Source: Lethocerus indicus (Eukaryota; Arthropoda; Insecta; Hemiptera; Belostomatidae). Taken from it: a stretch of 64,000 nucleotides of DNA. The DNA lies in NCBI GenBank assembly GCA_019843655.1, contig JACDQD010000105.1, positions 186,001 through 250,000 on the forward strand, written 5' to 3'. Below, one piece after another: positions 25,756 through 36,229 of this stretch; the first letter of the stretch is position 1, and the number at the start of each line of letters is the position of its first letter. The notes below the pieces were generated by a model. That model did no database searches. It was not told the DNA's origin and saw only the letters and a program-made list of their open reading frames with translations. The position numbers and the translations under genes were made by a program.

Positions 25756-25781
25756 GTATATGTATACGTATACGCATATAC
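25756..25781. other. Extended alternating purine/pyrimidine palindrome
   Basis: The core GTATACGTATAC (25762-25773) is perfectly palindromic. It is flanked by GTATAT on the left and GC+ATATAC on the right, giving an imperfect extension. Confidence 0.6.
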
Positions 25782-26416
25782 ATGTCGACTGTAAGAATTA
25801 AGTCATTTTTTTCTACCACAATCAATATTTCAATATTAGTGGTTCGAAAATGCTTCAATTTCACAACAGTGAATTAGGCCGAGTAATTTATTTTGCCTAC
25901 ATAATACGTATTCAATCTCCTTTCCAATTTACAAAACCTTAATCTGTTTCTCTAGTTTAATTTTTTTTTCAACTCTCTGCCCCCCCCTTCCCTTTGCTTT
26001 ATAAGAAGCGGCCCGTTTTTTGTACTTCATTTTCCTACCGAGTGTTTCATTCTTTTTGTGTCTGCGGCTTATTTCGCAAGAACATGTTTACGAGGCCGGA
26101 GCGTGACCGGAAGCCCAAAGTGGGGTGGGCGATTCTTCCGCCCCCAAATATTCCCGTGTCGTTTAATTTTTGTTTCTTACTTATTCCCTTTTATTTTCAG
26201 CGCCAGGACTGAAAGCTTAATTTGAATAACCCTTTGGCAAAAGAGAAAATTTTATTAGCTTCCCTCGGTTCATTGTCAACTGCTTTCTGGGTTGCTAAAC
26301 CAAATGTTCATAACTCTTAACGGGAATTTAACTTGGGTTTAATCATTTCTCCATGTGTATTAGATCTTAATCATAATATCAGAATGTCAGATGGTCATTC
26401 CTTCCATCCATGGAAA

Positions 26417-26444
26417 ACCTTATATCTTTTTTGAAATATAAGGT
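26417..26444. other. Perfect 9-bp inverted repeat
   Basis: ACCTTATAT (26417-26425) and ATATAAGGT (26436-26444) flank a 10-base T-rich loop. Too short for a microRNA hairpin. Confidence 0.7.
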
Positions 26445-26499
26445 AATTAAAATGTTAAATTACCCGGTACCACTATTAAATCTGAAAGTGCGCATAACT

Positions 26500-26920
26500 T
26501 AGCAATTCTTTGTATTATTTACATACGGCGAAGGTGGTACGCTGCTTGGCTGGGAGGGAACTTTGTTTGAACGCCCACGCCCCCTTTGAACGTTAGGGAC
26601 GAAAAACAGGCGATATTGTTCAACCTCTGTTGGGAGTTCTCCATAAAACAGTAAGGGCGGACGTCGTGTGAATGCTGGGGACTACTGACAAATGTATGCG
26701 CGGTAATTCTATAATTTTCTCTCCCCATTCCGTGCTCAATTTATTAGGATGGCTGACAGTCTATTTAAGGCGGGATAATAACAGTTGTGCGTCCGTTTGA
26801 AACAGTGAAGAGAGGGAGCCAGGCTGTCTGCAGGGAGAGGCACAGCCACAGAGCCCAGGGGTCAACACACTTCCACTGTATAATATTTGTATGATTTATA
26901 CAGCGGCCCTATACCGCGTA
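26500..26920. promoter_or_regulatory. GC-richer island
   Basis: Complex sequence with CGCCCACGCCCCC (SP/KLF- or EGR-like word) near 26570, TATTTAAGGCGGG at 26763 and a 6-bp stem GGCTGT/ACAGCC (26822-26847). TATTTAAG and a CAGTT 20 bp downstream are too close for a standard TATA/initiator pair. Candidate enhancer or weak promoter. Confidence 0.3.
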
Positions 26921-27320
26921 ATAGCCCACGCAATATACCTACAGCCTTTCAGAATTCTTTTTCGAATGTTTCTTTTTTTCCCCCGTTCTCTCTCTCTCAC
27001 TCCGGTCCCCCTCTTTCCATCTCTCTTTAGCTCTCGTGGGTTATTTCAATTCCGAGCTCTCTGAAGAGGCGTGCGGCTTCGAATTATATATTTCGCTGTC
27101 GTTAATGTTTTCCGCCACAACGTTTCGATTTTCGTTTCCTCTTGGCCATACAAAAACCTAGGAAAACACATTATATCAATAGTCTCAATTATGTAACCTG
27201 GCTTTGCGTCGGGAAATAAAATTCTATTCCAGTGCACTATGGCCCCAGTCATCAAAATTGAATTCCGAAAGTGAGCTTAAAATATTATGTTTAGAAAATT
27301 GGTTCTGTTTAGAAGAATTT
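26921..27320. other. Non-coding stretch with CT-rich tract
   Basis: A pyrimidine-rich tract covers about 26970-27028 (CCCCCGTTCTCTCTCTCTCA, then CCCCCTCTTTCC). A 69-codon minus frame at 27046-27255 matches nothing known. Confidence 0.5.
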
Positions 27321-27324
27321 TTTC

Positions 27325-27368
27325 AGAGAAGGATATTAATTTTTTAGAGAAGGAAGGATATTAATTTT
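27325..27368. repeat. Tandem duplication of a ~20-bp unit
   Basis: AGAGAAGGATATTAATTTTT (27325-27344) is followed at 27346 by the same unit carrying an extra AAGG. It is a short recent tandem duplication. Confidence 0.85.
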
Positions 27369-27622
27369 ATATAATTTCTCTTACATTTTCATTTTTTATT
27401 TTTTTTATACGAAATTAGTTCCAAAGGAACGAAGACTTCGTACTGAATGTACATACGATGTTCGTGCCTGAATTATTCTTATTGAGATTTCACATTAATT
27501 TGACTACAATATTGTGGACATTATATTTTAATGGTGGATATTATATTATAGTTCAACGTCTCCTCCCCCCCAAAGTTAGAGGTATATTTTGTTTGTTTTT
27601 TTTAAATTACTCCTATTCTCAG

Positions 27623-27830
27623 AATGAATGTTTCAAATCACAAGCAGTATAAATACATTAAGAATTCCCATTAATATCGTATTCGTACCCCAGTTTAGCT
27701 CCCCATTGAGCACTAAATATACCTTTGCGATCTCACTACCAAATTTCATTTGCGGTGAAACGCTCCGATCGATTGCCGGTGCTCAAACGGACTCCGGAAT
27801 ACGATTGACCCAGACAAAGCTCTCAGAGAG
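27623..27830 (+). other. Weak candidate exon (acceptor to AG|GTAAGT donor)
   Basis: A pyrimidine-rich acceptor (TTACTCCTATTCTCAG, ending 27622) and a perfect donor consensus AG|GTAAGT after 27830 bracket 208 nt. A frame beginning ATG at 27628 is open to the donor (67 codons), with an in-frame TGA just before it, so it could only be a start exon. A second acceptor ending at 27693 would give a 137-nt internal exon. The peptide is not recognised. Donor words of this quality are expected a few times by chance in 64 kb. Confidence 0.15.
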
Positions 27831-28000
27831 GTAAGTCTCGAGAGGGGGACCCCCCCCCATCTTTGTGTTCAACTCATTTATGCTAATTTCAAAAACCCGT
27901 TAACGCTATAGCCCACACCCCGGCTTTCGGCATATCAACTGCCAAATAAGATAACGCGCCTAACCGCAGCTGAACAACGGCAAAGAGTAATGAAGAAAAC
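27700..28000. promoter_or_regulatory. GC-richer island
   Basis: Complex, CpG-containing sequence overlapping the weak exon candidate, with a nine-base C run at 27850-27858 directly after GGGGGA. Regulatory reading is inference from composition. Confidence 0.25.
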
Positions 28001-28199
28001 CCGAATATTTTGATGGGCGTATTTCCAAAATAAATTATCCTTAAAGAACGGTAGAAAAAAGGGATGTAGAATGATTTAGGATCCTTACATTGACGGATTA
28101 AATTTTTTTTTAAGTTAAAATAAATTTCGAAGAAACTTCTTCTAGGACTCGATCCGTCATCAAGAATTTGATATTGCGTTCAATCTTTAATCGGGGAAT

Positions 28200-28480
28200 T
28201 GACTATGATGCAGTGAGGTTGCCGTTAGTGGCCCGGGGCCCGGTATCAACTTATGGAACGTAAATGCGCTTATCCGACGGTGTTCTTTTGCATAAGTGGG
28301 ATGGAAGGGAGAGCGGGGCACTGCATTGCAGTGTTGGGGCGCAATTGCATCTTGGGCCCGAGCTCGTTACTCATGTGATTTAGCGTCCCGAGCGCGCGCT
28401 GATTGGTGGTGACCGCTCCATACCCCCGTACACACCCGACACACTTCAGACCGGCTCTTTATACTACCCGTTCTGTACAC
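28200..28480. promoter_or_regulatory. CpG-rich island with CCAAT-type box and CACTGCA palindrome
   Basis: Contains CACTGCA/TGCAGTG arms around one base (28319-28333), GAGCGCGCGCTGATTGGTGG (ATTGG is an inverted CCAAT box, near 28401) and CTCTTTATACTACC about 50 bp later. CCAAT plus a TATA-like word makes a promoter possible, but no exon signature follows. Confidence 0.3.
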
Positions 28481-28499
28481 GATACTTACTGAAGATTTA

Positions 28500-28890
28500 T
28501 GCATTCCAAACCTGCGAATTGCTGTTCCACAGAATGATATCTATACGCTAAGTTAACGAAACTCACGGTAAAGTTCTAATTAATCGAATAGAGATATTTC
28601 TTAATTAATAAAGTATACGCTGAACCCTATAATAGGGTATTGATTCAGCCGAAATTCATTGTTACTTCATTTGGCCTGATGAGTGATGCCACTCCATCAC
28701 CGGTACCGGTATTTCGCTATTGTGAATAGTGGAAAAGATTTTCAGAATAGACTCTTATATTACCACACAATATAGGTGTAAGTCATACTGGGGAAAAACC
28801 GAAAACGGATTATTCCGATAGAACAAAAATGCTAAGCCATGTTTCTGGAAACATTCAGGCGAGATAAGTTAAACAGTTTTCGCTTTCTAT
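28500..28890. other. AT-rich non-coding stretch
   Basis: No gene. ACCCTAT/ATAGGGT arms around one base make a 15-bp near-palindrome at 28624-28638. Confidence 0.5.
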
Positions 28891-28927
28891 TTTGGTTTTT
28901 CAATTTTTATTTTTTTGGGACCTGCAG

Positions 28928-28968
28928 GTTGTCTTCGTGTGTTCGACGTCGAATATTTACACGACAAC
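28928..28968. other. Nested inverted repeat
   Basis: GTTGT (28928-28932) pairs with ACAAC (28964-28968), and CGTGT (28936-28940) with ACACG (28959-28963). They enclose a perfect 12-bp palindrome TTCGACGTCGAA (28942-28953). The pairing has one 3-base bulge. Confidence 0.65.
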
Positions 28969-28969
28969 C

Positions 28970-29254
28970 TACGTTTCCCGGGTAAAGGAATTCAGCAATT
29001 TGACCATAAATTCCATCAGTTTCGGCAAGTGTGAATTGTGTGAAAAAAGAATTAGAGGAAGGGCAATATATTACAAGATCGGAGCCAACGAAAGAGCGAA
29101 GCGGTTCGGTGTCGAGGCGCGCTATCTATCGCGAACTGGATTATTAAAAAACAGCCCACTTCCTGCCCTACTGACGTTGATGAATTGTGGCCGAGTCTAC
29201 CGGAGGCGCACCGCTAAAGAGAGGGAGAGAGAGAGAGATAGATTGGGAAGGGAG

Positions 29255-29287
<33 letters not shown>

Positions 29288-29420
29288 CGATAGCAACGCG
29301 GCCCGTGTGCGAGCGAGACAGAATGAATGAGAGCCCTATAGGCCGGTTAGGCCTTTTTTCTAGTCCAGTTCCGAACACTGAAACATTGCGTGAGCCACCT
29401 CCGCCTCGATCTAATAATTC
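28970..29420. promoter_or_regulatory. CpG-rich island ending in a GA microsatellite
   Basis: CpG-rich sequence leads into GA repeats, resembling the 20.0-20.3 kb promoter candidate in layout. A 133-codon plus frame (28892-29293) spans it, but its end is GA-repeat-encoded R/E and no domain is seen. It could be an alternative promoter and leader, but no convincing donor follows. Confidence 0.3.
29219..29287. repeat. GA microsatellite (interrupted)
   Basis: GAGAGG and GA units, interrupted by GATTGGGAAGGG, then about 14 uninterrupted GA units. Confidence 0.9.
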
Positions 29421-30150
29421 TGCCCTCTTCGGAATTTCAATAATTAGCCTCGTAAACCTCTCTATGTAAAATTTATCTTGGTAGAGGGTAAATTTATTTA
29501 TTGCTAGACGTTAATTTGGCCAACCAAATTAATTAACTTTATAGTTGTTGTTCATTGCAGTCAGAATGGCAGTTCCGTTATTAGAGAAGGCAAACATTCC
29601 ATGTTTTGTACCGTTCCTACAAGCGGATAAATTTCCGGAGAAGCGAAATAAAAATTAAAAGATGGTAGAACAATATCATTTAATTCACTTAGAACTAATA
29701 TTTACTGTCTACGCGCAGTTTGTAGATATTTCTGTTCTAATATAAAAAGGGAATGTTTTGAGAAACCCCAACTCGCCTGATTAGACTGACTACATTCATC
29801 ACTATGAGACTAACGCCAATTGCCAATGTTTTTATAGCCTTCATTCGTGCAGCCTACCTGGTGCTTTAAATTGTGACTTTTGTTATTATTATTATAATCA
29901 GCGATACTTATTTGTATACTCCGTATAGTAATTTTTAATGTTAGTCCGCATTAACCAAAATAATGATAATCTACGTTCAGTGAAGGAAAGGGGTATAATT
30001 TATAAAATTTTGGTTGTCAAATTTCGAACGTACAGAAATTTTGATTTTTATCTGGCCAAATTAGTTTTTCAGGCAACTAGACTGTTCATTTATAACATCG
30101 GGAGATGATATATTGGACGATTTTGATAAATTATAAGAGTGGGCCTTTTA
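29421..30150. other. AT-rich non-coding stretch
   Basis: Nothing recognised. Confidence 0.5.
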
Positions 30151-30159
30151 AATTGTGTT

Positions 30160-30620
30160 TTCAAAATGGACAGGGCGGATAACAAAGGCTCATCGGTTAT
30201 TCTTGAGGGGCGTACCGGGAGAGGGACTAGTTTACTGAATGATGCGTCACTAATGCGTCAAATTATAGCTTGCCACGAGTAAGAGGTGGGAGTCGAGCGC
30301 TCTGTGAATGACGTCAGCGTGGGATGACACAACTGCACCAACAGTTCCGGTAATCGACCCCCTTCGAAACCAGTTCCGCCGTCGCCAGTTTAGGCGTAAC
30401 ATCAAAATATAACCATTGCTTCGGACAGACATTTTTAGTCGACTATCGTATTGTTTTAAGATGCCCGTTTGGGGCTCCACGAAGGCTCTGAATATCATCA
30501 GTCTTCTCCTGTTTACGCTCCCTTATTTAACCCTATACCGGTTTTACCATTTTACCGTTGTGGGCCTATCACTTCGGCGACACAGCATCTAGGCGTGATG
30601 ACTGAATAACCGGGACCCTA
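30160..30620. promoter_or_regulatory. Island with CRE cluster
   Basis: Contains ATGCGTCA twice (30242-30249 and 30253-30260, one helical turn apart) and a perfect CREB/ATF palindrome TGACGTCA at 30309-30316, followed by GGGATGACAC. AACAAAGG near 30191 fits SOX/TCF. A clustered arrangement like this suggests a bZIP-responsive enhancer; this is inference. Confidence 0.4.
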
Positions 30621-30825
30621 GAGAAATAATTGTCTCTATTTCACTGTTTGAATGTTACTAACTATGTTGAAAACGGAATCCGAGACAAAAGATTTGTGAT
30701 ACAACGAATTGTGTAACAATGCCCAATTGACAGCATACAGATTACGTTATTTTGAGGATTTTATTTTTATTAGGGGAGAGTTTTATCAATTTTAGAACCA
30801 CGACGAAAGGTTAGAGGAGACCCTG
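30621..30825. other. AT-rich non-coding stretch
   Basis: Nothing recognised. Confidence 0.5.
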
Positions 30826-30829
30826 GGGG

Positions 30830-31330
30830 AGCTCTTTATTACTCGAGATATTTTCTTATGGGAAAACTTTATACGCCCTAAATGCGGCGTTAATCTAATA
30901 ACGCCGCGGCTTTATTCTCGCCTGTAAATCTGCAGCGAAAATGATTTAATTTTAAAAGTCGGCCCATTCTCAGCTTTCTTTTAAACCTCAAGGGAAACAC
31001 CGCGAGTTTATTACTTGGGCTTGGAAGAAAATTTCGTAAATTACCCCTTCGGGGGGCGATGTAATTGCCCTACTCCGAATTTTTTATTTCTATTTTTTTT
31101 TTCAAAGAAACGCCCGGTTTAAGACATCCTATTTAAGTAGAATTGTGAAGCAGATGATGCAATAGGCGGGGAACCGTCTGCACGACCCGTGCACTTAATA
31201 GCGCTACCCCCGCCGATCACTACTCACTACTACTCTCAATTAGTCTGCGGTCTCCTGCCAAGATAGTATATTACAGCCCGTAATTGTCTCACAGGCAATT
31301 TCTGCTTCGCCGGTGAACCTAGTGGACGTG
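30830..31330. promoter_or_regulatory. GC-richer island with perfect GC hairpin
   Basis: Includes the 9-bp inverted repeat at 30884-30907 and a second CpG-rich part near 31.15-31.33 kb with GCACGACCCGTGC and GCGCTACCCCCGCC. No exon signature. Confidence 0.3.
30884..30907. other. Perfect 9-bp inverted repeat GCGGCGTTA/TAACGCCGC
   Basis: The arms lie at 30884-30892 and 30899-30907 with a 6-base ATCTAA loop. The GC-rich stem would be stable as RNA or cruciform, or it could be a dimer-binding site. Confidence 0.8.
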
Positions 31331-32320
31331 CAAAACAACAAAGGTGTTCGTGAAGCCCGGCAAAATAGTAAAAAATAAATTAAAAAGAAACTTCGATTAT
31401 GGAATAAAGAAGTCATTACCTTTTATAAGCAACATTTACACCCTCTTCCTAATAGATGGTAGATAATAAATAAAAGATCATGCTAGGTGATAAAGAAAAG
31501 TAGTATTAGAAAAAACAGGTATAGGAAAAAATGTTGTATACTCGAGACGTCAGACGTATAGTACACAGAGCAATTTTTAAATTAAAAAAATATTTACGTT
31601 AACCAATATAGGGACGATATAAGACAAGGAAATATGGACAAATGCTTAAGAATGCTATTTAACTAAAACTTAGTCAATTACAGATAAGGACCAGTACTAA
31701 TAGTCTGTATTTTCTTAAAATTTTGTAGTAATTGTAATATATTTGCAGAGAGTATGAACCAAACTGCGTTTAATTAATCAACATTATAATAATATATATT
31801 AGAACAGGAATAATCCTATTACTTTACCTATTTATAGCACGTTAGCTGAGCACAATGCAATTGGACACGCAATAAGCATTATACACGGTAATTAATTTGG
31901 ATACATATTTCGACGAAATTATTATTAATAATAGTATTATATGATAATCTGTTGACTTCCTTAGTATTCAATAATGACAAACATTTATATGAATAAATAT
32001 GATATGTAGTTTCAGAAACATATCTAAATCTCAAACAAAATCGATAAAATCTAATATTATGCGCATTAGAGTTTTGATTATCTTCATAGTATCATTTGAC
32101 AGAGACCCAGAGAGTAAACTAAAATATCTAGGGTGTATAAAAATCTCCTACGTCCATGAGGCACTTATCCAATTTTTCATATTTTAAATTTCAGTATAAA
32201 GCGAGATGTTTCAATGACAATATACGGCTCGGTCCTTAGTTTCTCCTTTACACGGATGTCTGATTATACGGCGGGAAATAATAATAATTACCCGCTAAAT
32301 AAATAACGTGTTGAAATCTT
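31331..32320. other. AT-rich non-coding stretch
   Basis: Strongly AT-rich, no gene, no repeat of note. Confidence 0.55.
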
Positions 32321-32329
32321 AGTGTTTCT

Positions 32330-32650
32330 CGAGTGCACGGACTATTGGTGTGTCTCGAGTGGGTGGCCCTCACATCGAGTGGGGAGCCTGTTTGCATTGG
32401 AGACCGCGCAGGAACCGGTTTGGAAGTCGGCTATAAATTATAAATTGAGACCTTAACCTGACTTAACCAACGGTACAGTACCGCCGCCCCCGAACCCCCC
32501 CCGAACCCCGCCTCCGACCGTTACCGCCCGGTGCAGTGTGATAGCCGAAGCCCTCCTTCCATTTCTTTCACAGGCCGTATTCGGGGAACGCAGTACGATA
32601 ACGGACGAAACTGGTCCCATACCAGAAACATCGGTTCGGTTCACTTAGCA
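32330..32650. promoter_or_regulatory. GC-rich island with Grainyhead palindrome and G-quadruplex motif
   Basis: Starts with CTCGAGTG repeated three times (about 32329-32378, variants), then AACCGGTT at 32413-32420 and a G-rich minus-strand tract at 32486-32511. A 63-codon minus frame is glycine-rich because of the G runs and is not credible. Confidence 0.4.
32486..32511 (-). other. Minus-strand G-quadruplex motif
   Basis: Plus strand GCCCCCGAACCCCCCCCGAA and onward gives G5-TTC-G8-TTC-G4 runs on the minus strand with short loops. Confidence 0.65.
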
Positions 32651-32659
32651 GCGATTAAA

Positions 32660-33060
32660 ATTGAAAGTTGCATATAATACTGCGTTAGCAATTCTGTTTC
32701 ACTCGCCAAAAACTATTTATTAAGGCCCTAATAATTATTATATTTACATTGTAATTATTGGTCTCGCGTTATTTCTGAATATTTCTAATTGAACTAGTAA
32801 AAATTATTAGAATTTATTGTAACAGTTTTATGTTGAGGCTTTATTAAAACAAAATTTATGGTTGGAGTTATGAACAGATCTTTTAACAGTATAAGAAAAT
32901 GTATGCTCCTTTTATTAGTGCTTATACTTAGATACGAGCTTTTATAATGTTAATTTATTATTATTTAAGCCGTAAGAGATTTTCAAGAGCCACAGAATGT
33001 AGGATACAATAAAATCGTTTTATCCTTATTTTATTTTTCCAATTAGTTCCTATTAGGGCG
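32660..33060. other. AT-rich non-coding stretch
   Basis: Nothing recognised. Confidence 0.5.
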
Positions 33061-33079
33061 GTTTTTTTTGTCCGATTTC

Positions 33080-33510
33080 CATACTATATAAGTGGACTGC
33101 CGAATTGTTATTTGGCGAACTGGGGGGGCGGTGTGTTGGTGTTGGCTATGCCCTGGGATATAAGGGGGGCAGTTGTGGGGCGGCGTTACTGCGTCCCAAC
33201 CTATTCATTACCGGGCAGTTATCAAAAGTGTCCGTTGGCCCAAATAAAACGAGCCCGACGAAATGGCCGTTTCATTTATATGCCGCTCGGGCCGAGGTTA
33301 GCGAACTTGAAATTGGGTGGGAGGTGCAAAGAGGTCGGGGCGACCGGTAGGTTAGCGCTGGGGATCGAGTCATAGGGAACCGGTTTAGCCGACAATTAGG
33401 AGTCATAATCCCAGACAAGACAGCCCCGGCCCCTCTTCTCAATAACATCACTTAACCGACTCCCAACTTTGCACCCCTCACCGATTAATCGCCGGATTCC
33501 TTTCAGCCTC
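33080..33510. promoter_or_regulatory. GC-rich island with Grainyhead palindrome
   Basis: G-rich on the plus strand (GGGGGGGCGGTGTG near 33122) with AACCGGTT at 33378-33385. Two overlapping plus frames of 81 and 87 codons use the same bases in different phases, which argues against coding. Confidence 0.35.
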
Positions 33511-33955
33511 AATTTCAGGACCCTCTTTCAAATTTGCTAATTGAATCGATCAAATATGGTATGTTACTGTTAGTTAACCAATCGGTCAAATCTTTTACCA
33601 TTGGAACACTTTACCACTAATAAACTCGAGAGTTCAGCGGTAATTATTATCCACCGCACAAACGTTTCCTAATCATCATGTTTCGACTTTATATATTTAT
33701 GAAATTTAATCGGTACAGCTTCTTATAGTTCTTATATAAAAAAATATTCTACGAACTAATTCTTAGTCTCTGTTTCAAAGGGTCAAGTGAAATAAGACTC
33801 AAGCAACTCCAGTTTTTAAACTGTAGTGATCTAATCTTTCGAATCGTAAATATTTTTACACCCTGCAATCACACAATTGCATCACCCCGTGGGCGGAATA
33901 TCGCTTTTCAGAGTGGCACTATTGTATTCAATTCTCGATAATATTTTAATGATAA
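33511..33955. other. AT-rich non-coding stretch
   Basis: Nothing recognised. Confidence 0.5.
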
Positions 33956-33959
33956 TTTT

Positions 33960-34620
33960 CAACGATTTATGGATGCCCGTATTGGTCGGGTGATGTAATA
34001 GGTGACGGCGGGCCTCGGGGGGCGAATTTCGGTGCTGTCATTTAGTAACTCGTAACCGATTACCCGACGGTGTAACTGTGACTGATCCAATACGCCGGTT
34101 ACTTGATTCTGTTTTGAACCTATCTAAATTGGAGAACGTTTCGTACGCCAACGCGTACGGGCCGAAAATCCGCACCGGATCGAACGTCCGGACACCGTGT
34201 TTTCGATTAGGAGCTACACGCAAACACACTCAGACGAACACACACGAAGAGGGAGACAGGGTACAGAGACAGTGGGACACGGAGCCGGGGGGCCCGGTCC
34301 CCCATGAAACCGGTTCCAATGTCCGCCATAAATTTCAAATGTTGAGGCCCGCGCCATTTGGCGCATTCGATTCTAAGGCTCTCTTTCGTTTTCTCCTGCG
34401 GCTGGCCGGTGGCCACTAGATTACTCGTCTCCGTCTGTTACCCTCCCTCCCTCCATCCCTCCCTGCCTCCCTCCCTCCCTCCAACACGCATTGTCTGCCC
34501 AACTTCGCAGGGCAACATATCCGAGTACCACCCCAGATCTGCTCACTCCCGGCACCCGCCGATCTCTCTTATATACGGCGCCGATAGATCCCGGCTTATA
34601 TGGTTAGACTAGCTTCCAGA
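33960..34620. promoter_or_regulatory. Large CpG-rich island
   Basis: About 650 bp with AACCGGTT at 34308-34315, an E2F core TTTGGCGC at 34357-34364 and a CCCT repeat. Plus and minus frames (up to 113 codons) overlap and lack domains. Promoter or enhancer is possible; no clear exon edge was found. Confidence 0.35.
34441..34482. repeat. CCCT tandem repeat (minus-strand G-quadruplex)
   Basis: About ten CCCT/CCTC units with two interruptions. The minus strand GGGA repeats match the quadruplex rule several times over. Confidence 0.9.
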
Positions 34621-34624
34621 TACC

Positions 34625-35100
34625 GTCAAATTGGCCCATAAAATATATCTTTAATTATCTTTCTCCCGGCGTTTTTGATCTGTGCAATTTAGAACTCGTT
34701 CATTTCGTGTACGTAGTATTTTATTATTTCAATCTATTTATAAAAAGACACCCACAATAGCGCTAAAAAACCTAATTATCTTTTTTGTTGTACAGAAAGT
34801 TTATAAAAATTGCTTCTAACCTATGTTATCAGTATGTTAATGGTAACTTATTTTTTATGACACTTGTTAAAAACATCCGCGATATCATATCCACTCGCTT
34901 TCCACTTTTTCATTTTTGCATTCTCACTTTTTCGACAGTAACTGGCAATTTTTTCTTCACATAATTATTGGCTGAACCCTACTGACGCGGAGAATTTGAG
35001 GCAGTATAGAACCCGATATAATTCTTTTGCTGATATGAGGTTACAGTTACTTTTTTATGTATATTGCAAAAATTCCAGAACTTAATGGGCATGTAATGGT
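34625..35100. other. AT-rich non-coding stretch
   Basis: Nothing recognised. Confidence 0.5.
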
Positions 35101-35139
35101 AAAGCAGTTCGAAGATATTGCACCGTGTAGAGTGTTGTT

Positions 35140-35300
35140 AACAAATGAGCGGGCGCGTGTTCGGAACATTGCACGTGTCGTCTCCCAGCATTTAGCGAGT
35201 GGGAGGGGGCCTCATTTGTCGTGGGGGCCGACCGCAGCGCCAAATTTGTTTCGAGAAACAATGTGAAATTCGGCCTCGGGGAAAAACGGTACGGTGAAAT
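35140..35300. promoter_or_regulatory. Small island with E-box and E2F core
   Basis: GCACGTGTC carries the palindromic E-box CACGTG (35172-35177), and GCGCCAAA (35237-35244) is an E2F core. Both lie in a CpG-rich 160-bp patch. Confidence 0.35.
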
Positions 35301-35855
35301 AAAAGCGAAGGCGAATAATGGCCAGTACCCAAACAGAAATATATTTCTCTTTGTTTTAACCCCCTAATAGTCGCTTAATATTTATTACTTCCAATCTTTT
35401 AACGTCATACCCTGCTCGATTTGTTTTCGATTCAATATCGTACCACAACTTCTTACCATGTTCAATATCCGGTTCCGAGTCCGGTTTTATGCTTGTATAT
35501 CGAGCAAATATCCTAGAAAATAAAAGCTATTAAAAATCCTACCAATATTACATTTACATTTGTTCCGTTCTATCACATATTATTCTAAAATAACAATACG
35601 AAAATATTTGATAGTTTGATATATTTTGTACATTCCTTACATCATAATTTTCGCCTAGTGTTTACTAAATTTTTAAATATCATTTCTCGGTGACGGCTCT
35701 TATTTTCTACCAAGACCTAGTAGCATAAACATGAAAATCGTCAATTTAATTGGAGCACACTCTTCATCATAAATTATACTGTCCTAAACTCTTCTGTAAA
35801 ATACTGAAGACTTAGATTTCATTTGATACTTTTAGTAATACATCATCCATCAAAC
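35301..35855. other. AT-rich non-coding stretch
   Basis: Nothing recognised. Confidence 0.5.
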
Positions 35856-35859
35856 TAAT

Positions 35860-36225
35860 TCGACGTTTCTACCGGATTGGAAAGTGAGAACCGAATGACT
35901 AGGTGGTAATGAAGATGTGGGGTGGCTAACTGACCCGGATTAAAGTGCTGACTCTCGGACATTGAAAACTACCGGCCGCACGCCAACCCTCACCAAAAGC
36001 CCTGTTTACAGTAAGCCAACAAACGTACTTCCCCTTTCACGAGCGGTGTCCCGCCCAGAGATCCCGAAGGATGATAAGGGTTGTTGCTTCGACCCCATTC
36101 ATTTTTTTCAACGCCCCGATTTTTCTCACAGGCTGTTTTTAAATGACTATTTAGGCTTCATTGGTTTTAAACTAAACTCCCCGTTTGGCGATTTGGTCTT
36201 CACGGAGCGCACTTTCTTTTTCAAT
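35860..36225. promoter_or_regulatory. GC-richer island with forkhead word
   Basis: Includes CTGTTTACAG (forkhead core TGTTTAC, about 36002) and a run of complex CpG-containing sequence. An 88-codon plus frame is open but unrecognised. Confidence 0.3.
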
Positions 36226-36229
36226 TAAG

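Larger units (their letters stand above)
23740..26480. other. AT-rich non-coding stretch
   Basis: No gene. The patch at 24.84-25.06 kb is less AT-rich but unrecognised. It holds a 12-bp palindrome (25762-25773), a C run (25980-25987) and an inverted repeat (26417-26444). Confidence 0.5.
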
